Part shown: piece after piece, positions 56,401 through 64,000 of the stretch
How positions within the stretch are numbered: the first letter of the stretch is position 1
Layout: each line of letters opens with the position of its first letter
From: Pomacea canaliculata
Lineage: Eukaryota > Mollusca > Gastropoda > Architaenioglossa > Ampullariidae
NCBI RefSeq assembly: GCF_003073045.1
Contig: NC_037590.1
Coordinates: 5,172,016 to 5,236,015 of the forward strand
Direction: 5' to 3'
DNA length: 64,000 nucleotides
Notes under the pieces: generated by a model
Databases searched by the model: none
Told to the model about the DNA's origin: nothing
Seen by the model: only the letters and a program-made list of their open reading frames with translations
Program-made: the position numbers and the translations under genes

Positions 56401-56786
56401 TATGGTTCAAACTGTTCATATCATGGACAGAAAACTGTAAAACCAGCATATGAAGGAAAAAAGTGAAACACTTTCAATGAATGACTGATAAAAACAGCTC
56501 AATGTTGCTGTGCTGACTGAAAACTATTCAGCTATTGAAGGCACACATGCTGATCATGTTTACATCCCATTTTAGCCTGCAATCAAAAACAGAGCCTACG
56601 TACCTGAAGGAGTTAACTGTCTCAACAGGTACACAATAAAACAAAATTTTATTTTCCTAAAGTCTATGCCTATCTCTTCTGTCTTATCTACATTTAATTA
56701 ATAAAAACAAGTAAAAAATCCAATACCCACCAAAACCTAACACTTCTTATTTTTTTAAAAATCCAGTGATTGATGTTTGCATTGGT
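56401..56786. other. No gene seen
   Basis: AT-rich sequence between the solo LTR and the LINE 3' end. Confidence 0.4.
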
Positions 56787-59700
56787 CTTTGTTTGTTTAT
56801 TGGTGTTTTATGCCATGCCAGCAACTAAGGCTATATCATGGCAATAAAAAAGTTTTTATGTTTAAAAGTTTCAGGGTAAATTTTCTCCAGTTATTTAACT
56901 TAAAATCAGACCTCGGTAATTAGTTAACTAGATGTTAAAGAAACAAATATGGTGTAAAATGGGTGGTGGAGCCCAAAAAGGCCGCCAACAAAACAGAAAT
57001 TGAATAAGATATATTAGACTTAGATTTGTTGTAAAAGTCCTATTCTTTTTAAAAAACCAAAAATAGCTGCCGATGGGATGGACCTAAATAAAACATAATG
57101 AATTTACTGTATAAAATTGTTGACGAATGGTCTGAAGTTTTGGACAGTTTATGAGAAGGTGTACAACGTTAAGATGTCCCCCACACCAGGGGCAACCTGG
57201 TGGTTGTTCCCCTCGCAAGAGGTATCCTTGCGTGGCATATGTGTGTCCTGTCTTTAGTCTTGTTAGGACTACCTCCTCCCGCCTTGTGGTATGGCACAAA
57301 GGTGGGCGGTCAGAAAGACAGGGAAGAGTGGCGAATAATTTATTCTGACAGAGGGTGTTCCAGAGGTTTTGCCATAAAGTCAGTATGTAGGTTGTAAGTA
57401 AAGTTTTACAGTCAGATGAAATAAGGAACTGTATTTTACCAGGGGACTGACATGCAGCCTTGGCAGCCTGGTCTGCTCGAACATTGCCTGGAATGCCAGA
57501 ATGGCCAGGAGCCCAGATAAAGACAATGTCCTTGTTTCGTTCGATAAGTGCTGCATGAATTTTATGAATCTTGACCACAAGGGGGTGATCAGATTCATTT
57601 GAAATAAGAGCTTGGAGAGCAGAAAGAGAGTCTGAGATTATCAGAAAGTTGTGCTCCGAAGAGCGGTGAGCATGCTGCAAGGCAAGTATGATAGCATAAA
57701 GTTCTGCTGTAAAGATAGAACTTTCGTCTGCCAATCGGGCTGAAGCAGCCCGTTGTGGTTGGCAGGATGGAACTGCTGCCGCAGCGACTGGGCCACCACT
57801 TGGGATTTTGGAGCCATCTGTAAAGATTGAACAGAATTGAGGATAATCAGAAATAAGTTTACGAAAGTGTTGAAGAAAGATTGGGTCACTAGTGTTCCCT
57901 TTTTTGAAAGTTGTAAGATCAAAGCGAATCTCAGGAATAGGGAGAATCCAAGGAGGAGTTGTTTGTGGAGGTAAAGGCTCTACCTGCTTGATATCTACTC
58001 CGGCAGCTTGAAGATGAGGTGCTACTCGGAGTGAAAGAGGCTTTTGCTCCTTGGTACGAATGGCATACAGGGCAGCACGCTGAGGTCTAAAGACAGCACG
58101 ATACGCAGGGTTCCCAGGATGGGATTTTAAGCGACAGGCATACGATAGCATGAGTTTCAAACGACGGAGAGAAAGTGGAGGCTCTCCAGCTTCTGCGTAC
58201 AAACTTTGTACAGGAGTGGTGCGAAAGGCACCCAGACAGATGCGGAGCCCTTGATGATGAATTGGATCAAGAATTTTAAGGTAGGACTCTCGAGCAGAGC
58301 CATAGATAATGGATCCGTAGTCTAGCTTTGAGCGGATCAGGGCACGGTAGAGACGTAGCAGAACCGTGCGATCCGCTCCCCAGCTGACATGGCCAACTAC
58401 TCTAAGAATGTCCAAGGCTTTCTGACAAGATAGGCGTAGAGATTTGATATGAGGTAGAAAAGACAGTTTACGGTCAAAGATGACCCCAAGAAATTTAACC
58501 TCTTGGACCACCTTGAGTACCGTGCCTTTGACAGTGATAGAAGGGTTTGGAAACATACCTGTCAGTTTGCAAAAGTGGATGCATACTGACTTCGTAGGAG
58601 AGAAATTGAAGCCGTTTTCTGTCACCCACTTTTGTACTGCATTTACGCACAGCTGAAGCCGGCGTTCGAGGCATGGAAGGGAGCGGCCTCGTATGCAGAT
58701 AGCAAAGTCATCTACATACAAAGAGGCCTCTAAACCTGGACAGACTGATTTCAAGATTGAGTCGATTTTGATGTTGAAAAGAGTTGGAGAAAGAATGCTG
58801 CCCTGAGGGACGCCCATTTCCTGTTCCTGAGGATCAGACAGTATAGACCCTACTCTGACTTGAAAATGGCGGTTTGAAAGAAAATTCTCAATGAAGAGTG
58901 GCATACGACCCCGGAAGCCCAGGGCATGGAGGTCTAACAGAATACCCGCTTCCAGGTAGTGTCGTATGCCTTCTCTAAATCAAAAACACCCCTAGAACAT
59001 GTTCTTTGCCGACAAAAGCGTCCCTGACAAAGGTTTCAAAACGGACCAAATGGTCCAGGGTGCTGCGGCGTTTTCTGAAGCCACACTGCAGGTTGGAGAG
59101 GAGACTCTGAGATTCGAGGTACCAGGTAAGGCGAGCATTTACCATACGTTCTAGAGTTTTACATAGACAACTAGTGAGAGCGATAGGGCGGTAAGAATTT
59201 GGATCAGAGGTATCCTTACCAGGTTTGGAATGGGTATAACTACTGCCTCTCTCCACGAGGGGGAAAACAGCCGGATACCCAAATAAAGTTGAAGATATCT
59301 AGAAGGAGAAGGAGAGAAGACTGTGGAGATGTTTTAGTAGCTGATAGGAAATATTGTCAGGACCCGGTACAGAATCCTTGCACTTTTGAAGGGCCTGTTG
59401 TAGTTCAGAAAGAGAAAAAGGTAGGTTGTACTTTTCGGAGTTGTCTGAAGAAAAGTCACAACCCGATGATTCTTGGACAGATTTTAAGCGTTGAAAATCT
59501 GAAGAGTAGTGTGAAGAGGAAGAATTATGAGCAAAGGTGGATGCTAAGGAATTTGCGACATCCTGTACCTCTGTGAGAAAAGAGTCTCCAACCCGCAGAT
59601 GGCCTATTGACTGAAATCTTCCCTTTATCTTCCTTATGGCCGCCCACACCGCTTGAGAAGTGGTACGGGAGGATAATGAGGACATAAATCTCTGCCACGC

Positions 59701-59821
59701 AAGTTTCCTTGCCTGTTTAAAAATATAACGGGTATGAGCTCGGGTACGTTTAAAATTTATTACATTTTCAGGAGTGGGTTGACGGAAGGCAAGACGCTGG
59801 GCTTTTTTCCGCGCACAACAG
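56787..59821 (-). mobile_element. RNase H-bearing LINE (I/Jockey-group), 5'-truncated
   Basis: Minus strand, in order: pre-RT linker and RT start (59815-59299, with CARKKAQRLAFRQPTPENV and VPGPDNISYQLL), RT fingers (59256-58975, KPGKDTSDPNSYRPIALTS, LQCGFRKRRSTLDHL), RT palm to RNase H (58904-57084, 606 codons), 3' UTR and a tail at 56787-56850. The three frames are separated by two breaks, so it is dead. The 5' end abuts the EGF-like exon at 59822. The tail (minus strand gatatagccttagttgctgg then aaaacaccaataaacaaac) matches the tail of the SINE family in this window. Confidence 0.88.
57084..58904 (-). CDS. LINE ORF2 C-terminal part: RT palm/thumb, RNase H, zinc knuckle
   Basis: The frame opens within the RT domain. 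GVPQGSILSPTLFNI (about residues 31-45) and YVDDF (about 65) are the RT palm motifs with intact catalytic aspartates. KFLGVIFDRKLSF is the thumb-proximal motif. RNase H follows from about residue 360: FTDGSK, FTAELYAI, SDSLSAL, and NVRADQAAK, which carry the D-E-D-D catalytic set. A CxxC..H..C knuckle (CPWCGGHLNVVHLLINC) ends the protein. A 606-codon open frame in an otherwise broken element means a recent loss of function. The initial Met is not a real start, since upstream RT lies in another frame. Confidence 0.88.
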   Translation of the reverse strand: MPLFIENFLSNRHFQVRVGSILSDPQEQEMGVPQGSILSPTLFNIKIDSILKSVCPGLEASLYVDDFAICIRGRSLPCLERRLQLCVNAVQKWVTENGFNFSPTKSVCIHFCKLTGMFPNPSITVKGTVLKVVQEVKFLGVIFDRKLSFLPHIKSLRLSCQKALDILRVVGHVSWGADRTVLLRLYRALIRSKLDYGSIIYGSARESYLKILDPIHHQGLRICLGAFRTTPVQSLYAEAGEPPLSLRRLKLMLSYACRLKSHPGNPAYRAVFRPQRAALYAIRTKEQKPLSLRVAPHLQAAGVDIKQVEPLPPQTTPPWILPIPEIRFDLTTFKKGNTSDPIFLQHFRKLISDYPQFCSIFTDGSKIPSGGPVAAAAVPSCQPQRAASARLADESSIFTAELYAIILALQHAHRSSEHNFLIISDSLSALQALISNESDHPLVVKIHKIHAALIERNKDIVFIWAPGHSGIPGNVRADQAAKAACQSPGKIQFLISSDCKTLLTTYILTLWQNLWNTLCQNKLFATLPCLSDRPPLCHTTRREEVVLTRLKTGHTYATQGYLLRGEQPPGCPWCGGHLNVVHLLINCPKLQTIRQQFYTVNSLCFI

Positions 59822-59988
59822 ACATCATGCCAAACAGAGTAGGTGGTCTCTGTAAGACAGATACAGCAGGCAGCCAGGGTACTTGTGGAGACAAGGCCGT
59901 GTGTAGCGCCACAGCTAATGGAGTCTGTCAATGTCCTCCAGGGTACCAGGGCCAAACATGGAGACACTGTGTGCAGTTAAGTCGTTAA
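59822..59988 (+). CDS. EGF-like terminal exon, copy 1
   Basis: Entered in phase 1 after acaacag, it encodes IMPNRVGGLCKTD, GTCGDKAVCSATANGVCQC and PPGYQGQ, then diverges to WRHCVQLSR and TAA. The six-cysteine EGF pattern is complete. Compared with copy 3 the last residues are in a different frame, yet the last Cys survives. Its 3' UTR (gttaaaattaaattatactt) matches that of copy 3. The upstream intron has been replaced by the LINE, so this copy has probably lost its gene. Confidence 0.65.
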
Positions 59989-60818
59989 AATTAAATTATA
60001 CTTTATGTTTAAAATTGTTAACTGTTAGAAAAAAAAATAGAGGCAAAACCGCGAGAGCATGCATGCATGTGTGTGATTTTTTGGGGGTATTACTGAGTGC
60101 ATTTTTCCTTTATCTACTTTGATTTGTTAATATTGCTCGTTTGAATTATTTTTAAAAAAAATTGAAATAAATTCGCATTTACCTGCCGGCTAAAAGATTT
60201 TTCACAGGTACACAATTGGCGGTAGCTAGAAAAGCATTGAATCTTATCTGCAGTCCTTTGACACAATAGCGGGGCAGCTGGAGTAAGCATGTGGTTGCTG
60301 GTGCACATGCTGGTCACAGGACTGTGTCTGATAGTCTTCGTGGTGTAGAGTATGACATCCAACTACAGTCATGAACCTCATTCAACCCAGGACTATGAAC
60401 ATTAAAATTTTTTTTGACAATTTGAAATAAAAAGGTTAAAACTACGACAAATTGTAAAAGTGTTAAGCATAAAAACGAAAATTAAAAATTGTTTAAATAA
60501 CTTGTTTAAGAAAAGAAAAGCATCTGACACCATTTAACTAATGTTTCTAAAATGTTTAGAATATCTTCAAGTCTACATTCCTTATCCATATATTATTTAC
60601 ACACACATGCACACACGCACAGGAAGTGTGCTCTGTCAAAAACAAAACAAAACGAAACGAAACAAAACAAGTGCTAGTTGCGAAATAAACATGAAGACAT
60701 TGATAACTATATTTATTTTTAAGGACTTCTTTAGTAAACGAATTTGCATACCTGATGCTCTAAATAGAACTGCCTTAGAATATGTGGTTGTATAACTCCT
60801 TTTAATATCTGCTTGCAG
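59989..60818. other. Intergenic or intronic, no exon seen
   Basis: Holds the 3' UTR of copy 1 and AT-rich sequence with an (AAAAC)n run at 60640-60670. Confidence 0.4.
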
Positions 60819-60971
60819 ACATCATGCCAGATAGAGTAGGTGGTCGCTGTACGACAACCACAGCAGGCACCCAGGGTACTTTTGGAGACAAGGCCGTGTG
60901 TAGCGCCACAGCTAATGGAGTCTGTCAATGTCCTCGAGGACATGAGGGCAATAACGGCGACACTGGATGTA
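60819..60971 (+). CDS. EGF-like exon, copy 2 (internal, phase 1-1)
   Basis: After a tgcttgcag acceptor it encodes IMPDRVGGRCTTT, TFGDKAVCSATANGVCQC and PRGHEGNNGDTGC, leaving in phase 1 at gtaagc (60972-60977). It is 153 bp, divisible by three, so it can splice to copy 3 in frame. One cysteine of the EGF pattern is Phe here. If unspliced, the frame would end at 61018. It is nearly identical to copy 1 over its middle part. Confidence 0.65.
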
Positions 60972-61018
60972 GTAAGCTGACAAATTTTTGTCACAAACCT
61001 GCTGTGTATTTTGTTTAA

Positions 61019-62358
61019 ATGTTTTTTTTTATTTATTATTATTTAGTTAGGAAGGGGATAGGGAGAAGTAATTGGAAAGGGAAGGTGGTAAAACACCTAT
61101 TAGTAGGCTGTCAGTGTCAACAGCCTGAGGCGTGCCGCGCCATACAGGGATGGCCGGTTGGTCTTTGTGTTAATTAAGTTCTGTTGATAGGTTGTTGGTG
61201 GTTACTTTGAACAAAGGAAAGAGTGTGGTAGTGTTTGGGATGTGTGTGCTTTGATTGGGGTTTTTCCTTGACGGAAGTAGGGAGAAGGGACAGTCTCTTT
61301 GGTGTTGTCAGTGCGTCCGGAGCGGACGGTTTTTGTTTGTGACCAGTCTTGACTGACTTGGTGTTGTTGTACAAATCCTGACCACATTTGTATTGTGTGG
61401 TACAAGTCCTGACCAGACTTGGATTGTGTGTACAAGTCCTGACCAGACTTGGATTGTGTGTACAAGTCCTGACCAGACTTGAAGTACCATACTTGTTTGT
61501 ACTTTTGTTAGCATTGAACCTGTAGAGGATTTACTTGTGGATTTTCTGGTGTATTTACTTTTGGATTTTCCTGTGGATTTTACTTTAGGATTTACTTTTG
61601 GATTTTCTTGTGGATTTTCTTTGGATTTTCTTGTGGATTTTCTTTGGGATATAACTTCAAGTAGAAGCGGAAACATTGTGCTGTTTCAAGTGAGACTTTG
61701 AGAGGAACTGTGCAAGAAGATGGAATACTTTTAAAACTGTTGGAAGAAACGTGTGTTCGAAAGTGGGGTTGGGGAATTAGGAATTGTTTTGTGTTGTGTT
61801 TCTCATTTTGATTTTTAAATTATATTATATTTTTAAATTTTAAATTGTTGTCTGTGTTTTGATTTTTTTATGTTCCTCGTCTGAAAGGCGCTGTAGAGTG
61901 CTGGTGACAATTTTATTTAGAATACGTTACGGCAAGAATCAGATGGCACAACTGAGGACATCATGGGCAGTTAAGTCGTTAAAATTAAATTATAAGCCAT
62001 GTTTAACTAATAGTACGTAATACAAACTCACTTACCAAGCTGCCCATTTCTTTCAAAATGTTTCTCTCACGCTTCTTACAGTGTAAAGTCCTTGATCGTA
62101 ATGTGCACAAAATGTTACAGAGGAATGCCTTATATATTGTCTATCTAGAATTATAATCAATTATACATCTAAAAGAGGTGCTAAAGAATATCAAAACACA
62201 CACGCAATCTTTTACATGTATTATTCTTTGGATAACCCTTCTGCAATCAGGTATCTTAGACTATAATTTTAAACTCTACATTGAGTGAACCTGCTGGGCT
62301 CAAAGCGAGGACACAATATGCGTTTATTTCTGGACATATGTATGGTATCTGTTTACAG
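61019..62358. other. Intron with tandem repeats and a stray EGF-exon 3' end
   Basis: Near 61372-61490 a 30-bp unit (gtacaagtcctgaccagact type) is repeated four times; near 61540-61650 a ggattttcttgtg unit is repeated. At 61957-62000 the sequence gacatcatgggcagttaagtcgttaaaattaaattata copies, in two parts, the end of the EGF exons and their 3' UTR. That suggests another broken copy or a split one. Confidence 0.6.
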
Positions 62359-62516
62359 ATATAATGCCAAATAAACTAGGCGGCAGCTGCACCACCAACA
62401 CCGCGGCCAGTAGAGGATCGTGTGTGGGCGATGGTCAGTGCAGCTCCACAACTGATGGAGTCTGTCAATGTCCTCAAGGTTACCAGGGCCAACATGGAGA
62501 CACTGTGTGCAGTTAA
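62359..62516 (+). CDS. EGF-like terminal exon, copy 3
   Basis: After a ctgtttacag acceptor, phase 1, it encodes IMPNKLGGSCTTNTA, GSCVGDGQCSSTTDGVCQC and PQGYQGQHGDTVCS then TAA. All six EGF cysteines are present. It is the most complete of the three copies and a plausible last exon of a secreted EGF-repeat protein running on the plus strand. The signal-peptide exon was not found in the window. Confidence 0.7.
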
Positions 62517-63282
62517 GTCGTTAAAATTAAATTATACTTTATGCTTAAAATTGATAACTGTTAGAAACAAATAGAGGCAAAACCGCGAGAGCATGCATGT
62601 GTTTGTGTGTGAGTTATTTTGGAGTATTACCGAGTGCATGTACACTCGTATGTATAAGTATAAGTTATATATGTATAACTTATAAACTGTATAATGTATA
62701 ACTTTATAAACATAGAAGACACAAAGAGGAATCGGAAACAAACAATAATGATGGAGACTGTCGTAACTCTGCAAAGCAAGACGAGAAGGCGGACTATTTT
62801 ATTGACTATGATCACAACTATTGACAGCTATGTTGATTGGTTTAAGAGGTAATGTGGAACAGATGTGGTTTTAGTGCACATTTAGAAGATTCAATGGTAT
62901 GTAGTTGGCAGAAATGGAGTGAAGAGAGTTCCCCTGTTTTGCACCACAGTTAACTAAAAAATCCAGCAACCGTATGCGGTTCTTCTCTGTAGTTTATTCA
63001 GTAGTTGAAAAACCTTTTCCTCTGAGAAAAAGAAACAGAAAACACGCCGACCTGAAAAAAATGTAGTCCTGCGTGTCTTGTGGTTGCATTACAAACGTTT
63101 GCTTCTTGAATGTAAAAAGGCAAGTGTAATCACAAGAAATGATTTCTCTTCTAAATCTTAAAAGATAAAATAATTCATGCTGTATTATTTATTTTCTGGA
63201 GATGAGCAGCAGTTCGATATTACCGAAAGCTTTCTGTGGAAACATTATTGGTACAAAGGGAAGAAAGCGCTGAGTTTCTTAC
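62517..63282. other. No gene seen
   Basis: Includes the 3' UTR of copy 3, which for about 100 bp matches that after copy 1 (aggcaaaaccgcgagagcatgcatg), and AT-rich sequence. Confidence 0.5.
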
Positions 63283-63411
63283 CACATGTTCCACCTTCAA
63301 CAAGGGCATAGCCGACATTACAAGCACAGCGTCCATCGGGGCAGTCGGCATTGGTGATGCATGCATATGCTCCTCGAGTGCATTGTGCTCCCGGGTACGT
63401 AGCGGCTGCCA
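63283..63411 (-). CDS. EGF-like/EB-type exon, phase 1-1
   Basis: 129 bp between a tattacag acceptor and a gtaaga donor on the minus strand. It encodes AAATYPGAQC, GAYACITNADCPDGRCACN and VGYALVEGGTCG: six cysteines in an EGF-like order. As a symmetrical phase-1 module it could belong to a multi-domain secreted or membrane protein continuing past 63.4 kb and below 63.2 kb. It is on the opposite strand to the other EGF exons and is not their close copy. Confidence 0.65.
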
Positions 63412-63547
63412 CTGTAATATGTTTCACTGATTTAATGTAGATCTTTTCGTGATATACATAATGTTATCAGTAACATCGGACACTGGCATGCAGTACTGAA
63501 TTCAGCAGCTTTGGTATCCTCAAGGGCAATATAGCTAGAGAACTAAA

Positions 63548-63645
63548 GACGACGACGACGATGATGATGATGAGGATGAGTCAGCTGGGTTACGAGCAGG
63601 ACAATAAGGTGCACGATGATGATGATGATGATGATGATGATGAGT
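63548..63645. repeat. (GAT/GAC)n microsatellites
   Basis: Two runs of GAC/GAT trinucleotides, at 63548-63578 and 63615-63645, separated by about 40 bp. Confidence 0.9.
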
Positions 63646-64000
63646 AGCGCCTTAAAATCAGTCAGTTTTGGAACATCAAACAAATCAACAATAAATCACC
63701 ATCATCTATTTTAAAATTCAATGTATTATAAAACAACTACAGCAGTATTATTCCTACAAAATGAATGTGAGCTTTCATAATGAAATGGCACCCACGTGTA
63801 ATTGTTCATTACCCTCCTTTCTCTCTCCTTAATTATATGAGTTGACAAGATAACTGGTCCCCTAACCTAGAAGTGAAAACTAAGTGGCATACTAAACCTT
63901 TTGTTTGTTGTGGCAACACTAACCACCAGACCATTTCCTAAGTAAACAATACTTTGCGTGCACACTCAAGAAAGAAGACTTCACCAGCACTACTCTGGAC

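Noticed and set aside
57151-57397. Plus-strand frames within the LINE
   Set aside because: Shadow of the minus-strand RNase H and zinc-knuckle coding region.
1-64000. CRISPR arrays, riboswitches, operons and bacterial-type terminators
   Set aside because: The window is animal nuclear DNA with introns and LINEs; tandem repeats here lack spacer structure of CRISPR arrays.

Overview
The window looks like nuclear DNA of an invertebrate animal, most likely a mollusc and probably a gastropod. Genes are split into short exons with GT-AG introns. Coding content is low, simple repeats and transposon remnants are common, and several families of small secreted cysteine-rich proteins sit in tandem. No bacterial, organellar or ribosomal RNA features are visible. 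The species cannot be fixed from sequence alone. Gene models below were built by eye from splice sites, reading-frame phase and comparison between paralogues inside the window.

Region 1 (1-27.4 kb) holds a minus-strand cluster of small secreted proteins. Genes B (5.1-6.8 kb), D (12.8-14.4 kb), E (16.3-18.3 kb) and F (23.9-25.8 kb) share one plan: a TATA-type promoter (D, E, F), a non-coding first exon, a signal-peptide exon and three cysteine-block exons, nearly all joined by phase-1 introns. Gene C (10.1-10.7 kb) is partial and gene A (1.6-2.3 kb) is a more distant relative. E and F lie in a segmental duplication of roughly 4-5 kb. A P-element-type transposon with 31-bp inverted repeats lies between them, inserted in a LINE fragment.

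Region 2 (27.4-36.7 kb) is mostly repeats: LINE pieces, a TG/GA-rich minisatellite of about 0.8 kb, and an internally deleted Tigger/pogo-type DNA transposon with TA target duplications.

Region 3 (36.8-50.2 kb) holds one minus-strand gene of about 13.3 kb. I read it as a single-pass membrane protein: signal-peptide exon, a cysteine-rich possibly Ig-like ectodomain exon, a Thr/Ala/Pro stalk, a transmembrane segment split over two exons, then a cytoplasmic tail built from seven tiny exons. Six of these are symmetrical 21-42 bp phase-2 micro-exons and the seventh carries the stop. Several micro-exons lie in tandemly duplicated exon-plus-intron units of about 0.4 kb. Nested solo LTRs sit in one intron and a Gypsy-type fossil and two SINEs in the first intron. 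This gene is the most unusual object in the window.

Region 4 (50.2-64 kb) contains two LINE endonuclease fragments meeting tail to tail, a SINE with clean target duplications, a solo LTR, a long RNase H-bearing LINE whose 3' tail matches the SINE tail, three duplicated plus-strand EGF-like exons and one minus-strand EGF-like exon.
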